From Candidatus Nitrotoga sp. MKT (lineage in GTDB: Bacteria; Pseudomonadota; Gammaproteobacteria; Burkholderiales; Gallionellaceae), in assembly GCA_003402345.1 (NCBI GenBank), contig QFXH01000002.1, positions 1-64,000 on the forward strand: DNA of 64,000 nucleotides, written 5' to 3'. Positions 17,791-29,266 of this stretch are shown piece by piece. A program made the position numbers and the translations under genes. Position 1 is the stretch's first letter; every line of letters starts with the position of its first letter. The notes under the pieces were generated by a model, which worked only from the letters and a program-made list of their open reading frames with translations, did no database searches and had not been told where the DNA came from.

Positions 17791-19629
17791 TCATAGCCCC
17801 ACATATTTCAGTAACTGAAGAAATTGCCCCGCATCCTGATATCCGATTATACGGCGGCCGCCCTGCTCGCGCCCTTTCGCATCAAAAAACAGGATGGCGG
17901 GCGGCCCGAATAACTCAAAGCGTTTTAACACTGCTTTATCTTCGTCGCTATTGGCCGTAACGTCGACTTGTAGCAATACAGCGTTTCTCAATTTAGCCTG
18001 CACCTGAGTATCGGTGAACGTGTAACGCTCCATCTCCTTGCACGATATGCACCAGTCCGCGTAGAAATCAAGCATCACAGTCTTGCCATTCGCTTGTGCA
18101 ATTCGGGCATCCAATTCAGCCACATTCTTTACCCGCACAAATTGCAGAGTCGAGGCTGCTGCTGCCTGGCCGTTGCCAAGTGCTGCCAGCGGACGCAGGA
18201 TGTCCCGTGCACCGGAGAGTGCACCGATCAAATAAGCGCTGCCCAACAAAAGCGCAAGAATGCCGATGCCTTTCCATAGCTTCTGCCAACCTGAAGCATT
18301 GTTTGGCAGCGCATCCAGCGCATGCATATAAATAGCAGAAAGCACTAGCAGTGTCGCCCACAACAACATTTGTATACTAAGTGGAATAAGCGTTGAAATG
18401 AGCCAGATCGCGAGCGCCAGCATTAACACGCCAAAGAAGCGCTTGACCGCTTCCATCCATGCGCCCGCCTTGGGCAATAACGCTCCAGCTGATGCGCCGA
18501 TCAATAACAATGGCAAGCCCATGCCCATTGCTAGTGCGAACAACGCTGTTCCGCCCAGCCAGGCGTCATGCGTCTGCCCGATATACAGCAGGGCAGCCGC
18601 CATGGGCGCGGCGACACATGGACTGACGATAACGGCAGATAGCGCGCCCATCACGAACACGCCGCTCAGATGGCCGCCATGCAGGCGGTTGCTGGTATTG
18701 GTCAATTTGCTTTGCAGGGCGGAGGGAAGTTGTAGCTCGTAAAAACCAAACATTGATAAAGAAAGCAACACGAACACGGCAGCGAAACTGCCCAACGCCC
18801 AAGGCGTTTGCAGTGCGCTGGATAATAGCGTGCCCGACAAACCAGCGGCCACTCCGATCGCTGCATAAGCTAAAGCCATGCCAAGCACATAGGCAAGCGA
18901 CAAAAGGAAACCGTGCATTTTGGTGGGATGTGAACCGCGACCGACGATGATGCCGGAAAGAATGGGAATCATCGGCAGCACGCAGGGAGTAAAAGCAAGC
19001 AATAACCCGGCGCCAAAGAAAAATGACACGATCAGCCAAAAGCTACCTTGCTTGAATAGTTTGGCGAGCTGCGTACTTTCGGAATCAGCAGGCATTGCAA
19101 CAGCTTGCGCCGCCTGCGGCGAGGCTTGCGTCTGTGGCGTTGTTGTGAGACTTGCCTTGGGTAGCGTGATACTGAACTGCTTATCTATCGGCGCGTAGCA
19201 AAGATCGTTTTCTTTGCACCCCTGATAACTGGCTGCCAGCGTAATATCCTGAGCCGTATTAGTATTGCGTTCCAGCGTAATCACCGCTTGAAAGGACTGA
19301 TGAAATACCGCCATGTCACCGAAGTTGGGGTCAGATTTCATGTCCCCTTTAGGCATGGACACATTCGTAATTTTTACGCCGGCAATTTTTGCGGAATCGC
19401 CCGATAGTGTGAAGCGAACCTTATCGCGATATAAATAGTAGCCAGGCGTGATCTTGAAATTAGCAAGCAAGGTAGATGTATCGCGCACGCTGACTTCCAG
19501 CCCGAAGGCCTTATCCGGGGACAAAATGACAGTTTGCTTCGCGCCACCTAACAACGGCAAGCGATCCAGAAAACTTTCCGCATGTGATAGCGGAACCAAG
19601 CACAATAATATCAACAGTAAGAGACGCAT
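17791..19629 (-). CDS. dsbD: Thiol:disulfide interchange protein DsbD
   Basis: A 612-aa protein that carries electrons from cytoplasmic thioredoxin to the periplasm. The signal peptide ends SHAES. An N-terminal immunoglobulin-like domain contains the CKENDLCYAP pair. Eight membrane helices follow, with cysteines in AFTPCVLPMIPIL and VSPCVAAPMAAAL. The C-terminal thioredoxin domain has DFYADWCISCKEME. All three cysteine pairs are present. I prefer the ATG at 19629 to an in-frame TTG at 19638. It follows cutA by 130 bp; cutA-dsbD (cutA also being cytC-linked) is a known pairing in Proteobacteria. Confidence 0.96.
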   Translation of the reverse strand: MRLLLLILLCLVPLSHAESFLDRLPLLGGAKQTVILSPDKAFGLEVSVRDTSTLLANFKITPGYYLYRDKVRFTLSGDSAKIAGVKITNVSMPKGDMKSDPNFGDMAVFHQSFQAVITLERNTNTAQDITLAASYQGCKENDLCYAPIDKQFSITLPKASLTTTPQTQASPQAAQAVAMPADSESTQLAKLFKQGSFWLIVSFFFGAGLLLAFTPCVLPMIPILSGIIVGRGSHPTKMHGFLLSLAYVLGMALAYAAIGVAAGLSGTLLSSALQTPWALGSFAAVFVLLSLSMFGFYELQLPSALQSKLTNTSNRLHGGHLSGVFVMGALSAVIVSPCVAAPMAAALLYIGQTHDAWLGGTALFALAMGMGLPLLLIGASAGALLPKAGAWMEAVKRFFGVLMLALAIWLISTLIPLSIQMLLWATLLVLSAIYMHALDALPNNASGWQKLWKGIGILALLLGSAYLIGALSGARDILRPLAALGNGQAAAASTLQFVRVKNVAELDARIAQANGKTVMLDFYADWCISCKEMERYTFTDTQVQAKLRNAVLLQVDVTANSDEDKAVLKRFELFGPPAILFFDAKGREQGGRRIIGYQDAGQFLQLLKYVGL

Positions 19630-19759
19630 CGCTTTCAAAACCTTTATGGATATAACCTATAAAAATATATGTTTGTGGACTGTTCATTTTTAAATGGCTA
19701 TAAGGTAAGCAATCACATTATAGGCAGCCTCCATTTCTACTCCTTTCGGCCTCACATTG

Positions 19760-20098
19760 TCAGGGAAGGCTAGCAGGAGTTACAGATGTTTCTTGCACGA
19801 TCCACTGTAGATAGCCGGGCAATCCCACGTTAACCGAGACAGCAATGATCTCGGGAAGTTCATAAGGATGATGTGCACGGATGACGGCCTCAAGATGCGG
19901 GTAAGCGGCGCGGGTAGTCTTGATCAGCAATGGCACCTCACTAGCCGTTTCTATTTTCCCCTGCCAGCGATAGACCGAAGTGCATTCCGCCAGCATGTTA
20001 ATGCAGGCGGCGGCCCGACTTTCAATCAAAGCATTAGCCATGCGCTGGGCGCTCTCACGGTTAGGCAAGTTAGTTAGAACTAAAAGAATTTCGTCCAT
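19760..20098 (-). CDS. cutA: Divalent-cation tolerance protein CutA
   Basis: A 112-aa small trimeric protein with the family segments LLVLTNLPNRESAQRMANALIE, AACINML, VYRWQGKIE, EVPLLIKTT and HHPYELPEIIAVSV. It is linked genetically to copper tolerance and cytochrome c biogenesis through its neighbour dsbD in E. coli; the molecular role is unsettled. It starts 5 bp after the holA stop, so it is probably cotranscribed with holA. Confidence 0.95.
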   Translation of the reverse strand: MDEILLVLTNLPNRESAQRMANALIESRAAACINMLAECTSVYRWQGKIETASEVPLLIKTTRAAYPHLEAVIRAHHPYELPEIIAVSVNVGLPGYLQWIVQETSVTPASLP

Positions 20099-20103
20099 TC
20101 GCT

Positions 20104-21117
20104 TTATGCCGCTTTCGCATTAGCGCAGCGAACCCCCAATTGCAGCAACTCATCCCACACGTTGCCACGGCGCAAGCCCTTAACCACCTTGTCCACGTGC
20201 GCGGCCTGGCGCAAGGCGCGCTCGGCTATAGCTGGGGTGAAACGCCGCACAGCGCGCTCCACGAACTTTTGGCGTACACCCCATACACGCGCATCGCGTA
20301 GCGCAGAAGCCAAATTACCGCTGCTCTGCATGGCACGCAACACCTTGCCCAACGTACGGATATCTTCGGCCAGCGTCCACAATATCAGCACGGTAGCCGT
20401 GCCTTCCGCACGCAGGCCATCGAGGATATGCGCATACCGCGCCACATCACCCGCCAGCATGGCCTCGGATAACTTGAACACATCATAGCGCGCCACATCC
20501 ATTACGGAGTCCTTCACTTGTTCGAAAGATAATGACCCGGCGGGGAATAGCAGAGCAAGTTTTTGAATTTCCTGATAAGCCGCCAACAAATTACCTTCCA
20601 CCCGTTCCGCGAGAAACACTAAAGTGTCCGCATCAGCGGATTGATTCTGCCGCTTCAATCGGCTCGCAATCCACGCCGGCAGCGCACTCAGTGCAATTTC
20701 CTCGGTGACGATTACCACTCCCTGCGCTGACAGCGCAGTGAACCACTTGCTGCCCAAGGCAGTCTTGTCCAATCGTGGCAGTGATACCAGCGTGACTGTG
20801 TCGGCGTTCAGTTTCTGGCAATAATCCTGCAAGGCCTGCGCACCTTCAATACCCGGCTTGCCTGATGGAATGCGCAAATCTAGCAGTTTACGCGTGGAGA
20901 AGAGCGACAAACTTTGCGCGCTGTTGCGCAACTCTGCCCACTCGAAGCCTGGCTCAGCGATTAGCACGTCACGTTCGGTATAACCCGCCGTGCGTGCAGC
21001 AGCACGGATGGCATCGGCAGCCTCGATCGCCAGCAGCAATGCCTCACCGTGAATGACGTACAGCGGCGCAAGCCCTTGGGCAAGCTGGCGCGGCAGATCC
21101 TCCCCAGAAAGTTTCAT
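20104..21117 (-). CDS. holA: DNA polymerase III subunit delta
   Basis: A 337-aa clamp-loader subunit that opens the beta sliding clamp. The N-terminal P-loop-like region (LYVIHGEALLLAIEAADAIR) lacks a functional Walker A, as in all delta subunits. The middle holds VARYDVFKLSEAMLAGD and the end has the helical collar domain (RGNVWDELLQLGVRCAN). Length fits E. coli HolA (343 aa). It follows lptE by 16 bp. Confidence 0.95.
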   Translation of the reverse strand: MKLSGEDLPRQLAQGLAPLYVIHGEALLLAIEAADAIRAAARTAGYTERDVLIAEPGFEWAELRNSAQSLSLFSTRKLLDLRIPSGKPGIEGAQALQDYCQKLNADTVTLVSLPRLDKTALGSKWFTALSAQGVVIVTEEIALSALPAWIASRLKRQNQSADADTLVFLAERVEGNLLAAYQEIQKLALLFPAGSLSFEQVKDSVMDVARYDVFKLSEAMLAGDVARYAHILDGLRAEGTATVLILWTLAEDIRTLGKVLRAMQSSGNLASALRDARVWGVRQKFVERAVRRFTPAIAERALRQAAHVDKVVKGLRRGNVWDELLQLGVRCANAKAA

Positions 21118-21133
21118 TACAAGTCAGCTAGTT

Positions 21134-21646
21134 TCATTGTGGTGATTGCGGCGGCTTAGCCAGGCTCAAGCGGCGCAATATCTGTTGGATCGCGTCCGTG
21201 CGCATGTCCTGATAAAGAACCGTTTCCTCCATTTCCTTAGCAAGAATCTGTGTGTTGTCAAAAGACAAATAACGCTGCAGCACGATCTCATCTGCGGGAA
21301 CCCATTCATCCAGTTTGCTATCGTAAGCACGCAACGAAACACGGTAATTCAACTGATATTCGCGCACACGACCGGCATCACTTAAAGAAAGTATCTGCTT
21401 ACTCATCGTTTCGGAAACGATATGCAGCGTCAATTGCGCGTTTTCGGACGTATCAACAAGCTTTACGCCATACAACTGCACCGTGCGCTTTAAATCGAGA
21501 ATGAAAGGCGCATTGGCATTAGGTGCCTGTATAAATAATGTCTGGAATGGGAATGTAAATCCCCCCTGCCCGCGCAAATGAAAGCCGCACGCACTTAACA
21601 GCAGCGTAAGAATCAGCAGCGGTACTATCAAAAAATTTGTGCGCAT
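21134..21646 (-). CDS. lptE: LPS-assembly lipoprotein LptE
   Basis: A 170-aa outer-membrane lipoprotein that plugs LptD and helps place lipopolysaccharide in the outer leaflet. The lipobox LLSAC is followed by the hallmark GFHLRGQG. AGRVREYQLNYRVSLRAYD is the conserved beta-strand region. The ATG at 21646 has an AAGG site 5 nt upstream; a GTG two codons earlier is also possible. Gene order leuS-lptE-holA is conserved across Proteobacteria. Confidence 0.95.
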   Translation of the reverse strand: MRTNFLIVPLLILTLLLSACGFHLRGQGGFTFPFQTLFIQAPNANAPFILDLKRTVQLYGVKLVDTSENAQLTLHIVSETMSKQILSLSDAGRVREYQLNYRVSLRAYDSKLDEWVPADEIVLQRYLSFDNTQILAKEMEETVLYQDMRTDAIQQILRRLSLAKPPQSPQ

Positions 21647-21665
21647 GAGCACCTTTCCATTAAGT

Positions 21666-24500
<2,835 letters not shown>

Positions 24501-24644
24501 TTATACCGGCATAATCCTACCCAAGCTGTGCGCGAACTGACAGCTAAGACTGCAAATAGTGGTACGTTAAGATGCCTCGGGGTGCAAGGTTCTGCTAGAA
24601 TGCCGCCAAAATAATTTTTTAATATCCTTCAGGAGAGTTTTACT

Positions 24645-25532
24645 ATGTCCCGCAAGCACCCCGTGATTGCTGTGACCGGTTCATCGGGCGCCGGCACTAC
24701 TACCGCCAAGCGCGCTTTTGAAAATATTTTCCGCCGTGAGCACATAAATGCCGCCGTGATTGAAGGTGACAGCCTGCACAGCCTGGATCGCATGGAATTC
24801 CGGGCTGCCGTAGCTGAAGCTGGTAAAACAGGCAATCATTCTTTCAGCCACTTTGGACCCGAAGCCAACCATTTCGACAAAATCGAAGAAACTTTCAAGT
24901 CATATGGGGAAACCGGTTCTTGTAAGCGCCGTTATTACATTCATAGCGATGCTGAAGCGAAGGAGCTGAATGCGCGCTTAAACACCAGCTTGAATCCTGG
25001 CCAGTTTACACCGTGGGAAGATATTGCCGCCGGTTCCGACCTGCTGTTTTACGAAGGTTTGCACGGTATGGTGAAGACCGATACCGTAGATGCAGCCAAG
25101 CATGTTGATTTGAGCATCGGCGTGGTTCCCATCGTCAACCTGGAATGGATACAGAAAATCCATCGCGATCAAGCTGAGCGTGGCTATTCCGCTGAAGCGA
25201 CGGTAGATACCATCCTGCGCCGCATGCCGGACTATATTAATTTCATTACGCCCCAATTTTCACGTACTGATATTAACTTTCAGCGCGTGTCTACTGTGGA
25301 CACTTCCAATCCTTTCATTGCGCGTGATATCCCGACACCGGACGAAAGTTTTGTAGTGATTCGTTTCCGTGATCCCAAGGGCGTGGATTTTTCATATCTT
25401 CTTGACATGATTCAATGTTCATTCATGTCGCGCTCGAATACCATTGTGGTACCCGGTGGCAAAATGAGCTTTGCGATGGAAGTAATTCTGGCTCCAATCA
25501 TGCATGACATGCTACAAAACAGAAATAAATAA
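24645..25532 (+). CDS. prkB: Phosphoribulokinase
   Basis: A 295-aa kinase that makes ribulose-1,5-bisphosphate from ribulose-5-phosphate and ATP, the step before Rubisco in the Calvin cycle. The P-loop is GSSGAGTT (residues 12-19). HSFSHFGPEANHFDKIEETF and FYEGLHGMV are characteristic of the proteobacterial (class I, about 290 aa) form. A strong CAGGAGAG site precedes the ATG. It stands alone, followed by a clear terminator, not in a cbb operon. With fbp at 32.8 kb it suggests dispersed CO2-fixation genes. Confidence 0.97.
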   Translation: MSRKHPVIAVTGSSGAGTTTAKRAFENIFRREHINAAVIEGDSLHSLDRMEFRAAVAEAGKTGNHSFSHFGPEANHFDKIEETFKSYGETGSCKRRYYIHSDAEAKELNARLNTSLNPGQFTPWEDIAAGSDLLFYEGLHGMVKTDTVDAAKHVDLSIGVVPIVNLEWIQKIHRDQAERGYSAEATVDTILRRMPDYINFITPQFSRTDINFQRVSTVDTSNPFIARDIPTPDESFVVIRFRDPKGVDFSYLLDMIQCSFMSRSNTIVVPGGKMSFAMEVILAPIMHDMLQNRNK

Positions 25533-25553
25533 CTTTTTATAATTTGATGTTGG

Positions 25554-25592
25554 CGGGGAATCAGGCATAGTTTCTGATTCCCCGTTTTGTTT
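25554..25592 (+). terminator. Rho-independent terminator of prkB
   Basis: A perfect 11-bp GC-rich stem (cggggaatcag / ctgattccccg) with a 9-nt loop is followed directly by ttttgttt. It ends the phosphoribulokinase transcript 22 bp after the stop codon and sits just 14 bp before the uvrD start. Sequence and position make a standard intrinsic terminator. Confidence 0.92.
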
Positions 25593-25605
25593 ATGGATAT
25601 CCCTA

Positions 25606-27780
25606 ATGGATTTTCTTTCTGGCCTTAATCCAGAACAGCGCGCTGCCGTTACCCTGCCGGAACAATCGGCGCTGATCCTGGCCGGTGCGGGCAGCGGCAA
25701 AACACGCGTGCTAACCGCACGTATCGCCTGGCTGATTAGCACCGGGCAAGTCAGCCCGCATGGCATTCTTGCCGTCACCTTTACTAACAAGGCGGCGAAG
25801 GAGATGCTCTTGCGTTTGTCCGCCATGCTGCCGATCAACATACGCGGGCTATGGATGGGCACTTTCCATGGACTGTGCAACCGTATGTTGCGTGCCCATC
25901 ACCGCGAAGCCATGTTGCCGCAGACTTTCCAGATTCTGGATAGCGCCGACCAGCTTGCTTCCATCAAACGGTTAATGAAAGTGCTCAATGTGGATGACGA
26001 AAAATATCCACCGCGCGAGGTTCAAAACTTTATCAGCGGCAATAAAGAACAGGGCCTGCGCGCGCATGAGGTGGAAGCCTTTGATCCCTACACCCGCCGA
26101 AGGGTGGAAATTTTTGCTGCTTATGATGAGCAGTGCCAGCGCGAAGGCGTAGTGGATTTTTCCGAGTTGCTATTGCGTTGCTACGAGTTGCTAGCGCGCA
26201 ATCAGCCATTACGGGAGCATTATCAGGCTCGCTTTCGTCACATTTTGGTTGATGAATTTCAGGATACGAACCGCTTGCAGTATCAATGGCTCAAATTATT
26301 GGCTGGGCAACACAATGCCTTATTTGCGGTGGGTGACGACGACCAGTCTATTTATGCGTTTCGTGGCGCGAATGTGGGCAATATGCAGGAACTGACGCGC
26401 GATTTTCATGTGCAGAATGTAATCAAACTGGAGCAAAACTATCGCTCGCATGGCAACATCCTAAATGCCGCCAATGCACTAATCAAGAATAATCGCAGCC
26501 GTCTTGGCAAGAATTTATGGACTTCGGAAAACAAAGGTGAGCCATTACGTGTATACGAGGCGCCCACCGATGCAGAAGAAGCCAGATTCATTGTGGACGA
26601 GGCGCGCCAACTTAACCGCGAAGGCATTCATCTGGCCGAGATGGCCGTTTTATACCGTTCCAATGCTCAGTCGCGCGTCATCGAACACGCATTGGTGTCA
26701 GCGGGGGTGGCCTATCGCGTGTATGGCGGACTGAGGTTTTTCGAGAGACAGGAAATCAAGCATGCGCTGGCTTACCTGCGCCTGATACAAAACTCTGATG
26801 ACGATAACTCGCTGCTGCGCATTATAAATTTTCCGACGCGCGGTATCGGCACACGCACTATCGAACAATTGCAGGAAACGGCGCGGGCGCAAAATATCAG
26901 CCTGTGGCGGGTCGCAAAACAGACGGGCGGTAAGGTGGCAACGTTTGTGGCTCTAGTAGAAATGATGGCCAGTGCCACGCGTGAACTGCCGTTGCCAGAA
27001 GTCATCGACCATATAATTCTTCACAGCGGGTTGCTTGCTCATTATCAAAATGAAACGGGTGTCAAGCAACGCGAGGCTCAGGAACGACTGGAAAACCTCA
27101 ATGAACTGATCAATGCAGCGACCCTGTTTGTGCATGAAAACGAAGACGACAGTCTTACTTCCTTCCTCACTCATGCCGCGCTTGAATCAGGTGAAAGTCA
27201 GGCAGAAGCTAACGCGGATGCGCTACACCTGATGACGGTACACTCAGCCAAAGGTTTGGAATTTCACACTGTGTTCATGAGCGGGCTGGAAGAGGGCTTA
27301 TTCCCGCACCATAACAGTCGCATGGCGGATGCCGGAGTGGATGAAGAACGCCGCCTGATGTATGTGGCTATCACGCGCGCACGACGCAGACTGTATCTCT
27401 CCTTTGCACAGAGCCGCATGTTGCATGGGCAAGTGAACTACAACTTGATGTCCAGTTTTTTGCGCGAGCTGCCGGAGGAGTTATTGCACTGGATCACGCC
27501 GCGCATAACGGCACGCAGTGACTTTAGCTCTTCTGGATATTCCACTTCTTTCGCCCCCAAGCCCTCTCCCATAAACATGAAAAAACTTGGGGGCGAAAAG
27601 AGCGTTGGCGCACAAAATTCTCCGTGGCATATTAGCCAGGCAGTGCATCACGCCAAGTTTGGCGAAGGGATCATAGTCAACATTGAAGGCGGTGATTCAG
27701 ATTTGCGCGTACAGGTGAATTTTCGCACAGCCGGCACGAAGTGGCTGGCGCTGGAATACGCGAAGCTCACTCCACTTTAA
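25606..27780 (+). CDS. uvrD: DNA helicase II (UvrD)
   Basis: A 724-aa SF1A helicase for mismatch and excision repair. The Q-motif region LNPEQRAAV and Walker A GAGSGKT (27-33) are present. DEFQDTN is the Walker B/motif II, followed by GDDDQSIYAFRGA, LEQNYRS, TVHSAKGLEF and VAITRARRRLYL. The order and length match UvrD rather than Rep (which lacks the long C-terminal tail). The C-terminal Tudor-like end (VHHAKFGEGIIVNIEGG) is typical of UvrD/PcrA. Confidence 0.97.
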   Translation: MDFLSGLNPEQRAAVTLPEQSALILAGAGSGKTRVLTARIAWLISTGQVSPHGILAVTFTNKAAKEMLLRLSAMLPINIRGLWMGTFHGLCNRMLRAHHREAMLPQTFQILDSADQLASIKRLMKVLNVDDEKYPPREVQNFISGNKEQGLRAHEVEAFDPYTRRRVEIFAAYDEQCQREGVVDFSELLLRCYELLARNQPLREHYQARFRHILVDEFQDTNRLQYQWLKLLAGQHNALFAVGDDDQSIYAFRGANVGNMQELTRDFHVQNVIKLEQNYRSHGNILNAANALIKNNRSRLGKNLWTSENKGEPLRVYEAPTDAEEARFIVDEARQLNREGIHLAEMAVLYRSNAQSRVIEHALVSAGVAYRVYGGLRFFERQEIKHALAYLRLIQNSDDDNSLLRIINFPTRGIGTRTIEQLQETARAQNISLWRVAKQTGGKVATFVALVEMMASATRELPLPEVIDHIILHSGLLAHYQNETGVKQREAQERLENLNELINAATLFVHENEDDSLTSFLTHAALESGESQAEANADALHLMTVHSAKGLEFHTVFMSGLEEGLFPHHNSRMADAGVDEERRLMYVAITRARRRLYLSFAQSRMLHGQVNYNLMSSFLRELPEELLHWITPRITARSDFSSSGYSTSFAPKPSPINMKKLGGEKSVGAQNSPWHISQAVHHAKFGEGIIVNIEGGDSDLRVQVNFRTAGTKWLALEYAKLTPL

Positions 27781-27897
27781 ATAACGGCTAGCATGTTGAA
27801 ATAGACCCCAACATTTTGTTTATATTACAATAAATTCAATAATGTTGCTTTTAATCAGGTTGGTATCTAATAATTTTAACCGAAGGAAAAATTTGTT

Positions 27898-28947
27898 ATG
27901 AAATCTACACAATCATTAAAATTTGTTGTGCTGGCACTTTGCTCACTAGGCGCTCAAGCTGATGAAATTTTACTAAAAAATGGCGACCGGATTTCCGGTA
28001 CCGTACTTAATAAATCCGGAAAACTTCTAGAAATAAAAACCGCTTATGCCGAAAAAATCGTTATCAAATGGGATGCCGTGCAAACGTTGAAAACTGACAA
28101 ACCTCTATCTGTCACACTCTCCGATAAACAGGAACTCATCGGTATTGCTAACACTGCAGCAGACGGCTCCTTAACCTTAAACAGCAATGGTGTGTATAAA
28201 ACCCAGCCTATTCCATTAACCAATATCAAAGAAATCAATAAGAAATTCTTCTCCGGTAGTGCCAATATCGGTGGCAATATGGCAGACGGTAACACGAATA
28301 GAAACTCTTTCCATGCTGATGCAGATGTAACCATGCGTGGCCGTGACGACAAAGTTACTTTCGGCGGGCAATACAATTACGCTGACGCCCAGGTTGCCGG
28401 TAAAAACGAATTAAACGCACGTAACTTCCAGATGTATGGCAACTACTCCCACTTTTTTTCTGATAGAGCCTATGGTTATGCGCACGGGCTATTCACCAAC
28501 GATCGCTTCCAAGATATCCAATTACGTTCTGCTTTTGGTATTGGTGCTGGCTACGAAATTTTTTCTTCTGAAGATTTAAATCTGTCATTTGAAGCAGGTC
28601 CCGACTACGTCAATGTTAACCGCTATGATCATCCCTATATCATGGCCGGCTGTCAAAATGGCACCAACAAGCCTTGTAACTTGCCCGATGAGGCCAGTAT
28701 GGCTGGTCGTTGGGCCGTCAATTATGACCAGTTCTTCTTTAATCGTGGTGTACAGCTGTTTCATAAACATGAGGGCATTGTTGGTAACGGGTTATTCGTT
28801 AGAACCCGTACAGGTTTCCATATGCCTTTATGGAACGGTATTCAACTTACTAACGAAGTGCAATGGGACTACTACGATAGAAACGCAGATTACGGCAAAA
28901 AAACTTTGGATACCCGTTACTTATTCAGCTTAGGTTATGGTTGGTAA
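27898..28947 (+). CDS. DUF481 outer-membrane protein (YdiY-like)
   Basis: A 349-aa exported protein. The signal peptide ends LGAQA. A short SH3-like/Sm-like N-terminal part (ILLKNGDRISGTVLNKSGKLLEI) is followed by a DUF481 beta-barrel. The barrel is an alternating hydrophobic/aromatic region from about 118 to the end, finishing RYLFSLGYGW with a terminal aromatic residue as in porin-type proteins. Function is unknown for the family; it is likely an outer-membrane protein. The GAAGGAAA site before ATG is good. It is monocistronic. Confidence 0.85.
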   Translation: MKSTQSLKFVVLALCSLGAQADEILLKNGDRISGTVLNKSGKLLEIKTAYAEKIVIKWDAVQTLKTDKPLSVTLSDKQELIGIANTAADGSLTLNSNGVYKTQPIPLTNIKEINKKFFSGSANIGGNMADGNTNRNSFHADADVTMRGRDDKVTFGGQYNYADAQVAGKNELNARNFQMYGNYSHFFSDRAYGYAHGLFTNDRFQDIQLRSAFGIGAGYEIFSSEDLNLSFEAGPDYVNVNRYDHPYIMAGCQNGTNKPCNLPDEASMAGRWAVNYDQFFFNRGVQLFHKHEGIVGNGLFVRTRTGFHMPLWNGIQLTNEVQWDYYDRNADYGKKTLDTRYLFSLGYGW

Positions 28948-29181
28948 ATTCAAGGATAGATAATTGGGATGGTGATATTTGCAACTAGCCCGGCCAGCAA
29001 TACATCTTTTAATATAAGGAATTTTCAACCCTATACCAGCATTAACATGAGCATAGCGAGCAATCATCGGCAACGATATGTTCGTTTTCTGCCGGTAGAT
29101 AGTAATTCCATGACATATGCGGCGATCAAAAATCAGAGTAGATGACGGTATAGAAATTAAGACACCAAGAGCAAAGTCATT
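28948..29181 (-). pseudogene. Possible hexapeptide acyltransferase remnant
   Basis: This 319-bp gap (28948-29266) has no intact gene. On the minus strand a frame without a usable start is open from about 29181 into the end of the DUF481 gene. It reads IPSSTLIFDRR, ICHGITIYRQKTN, MIARYAHVNAGIGLKI. Aliphatic residues at six-residue steps and the HVNAGIG block resemble left-handed beta-helix (NeuD/PglD-type) sugar acyltransferases. The upstream half of such a protein is missing. This is a tentative reading from pattern only. Confidence 0.35.
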
Positions 29182-29197
29182 TTATGTTTTGTCTGAA

Positions 29198-29236
29198 CCT
29201 AATTTGTTTTGTAAAAATATTACAAAACAAATTAGG
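29198..29236. repeat. Perfect 17-bp inverted repeat, 5-nt loop
   Basis: Arms cctaatttgttttgtaa and ttacaaaacaaattagg are exact reverse complements around aaata. It lies between converging genes (DUF481 and cca), 31 bp past the cca stop codon. The stem is AT-rich and has no U-tract on either strand, so it is not a standard terminator, although a bidirectional stop is the simplest role. Confidence 0.85.
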
Positions 29237-29266
29237 TAAATAAAATAAAATTTAGCAGTTAGAAAT

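Noticed and set aside
19330-19345. GGGGTCAGA inside dsbD as a fourth interspersed repeat
   Set aside because: It is within conserved coding sequence and lacks the ACTAAGTTAA tail; a chance match.
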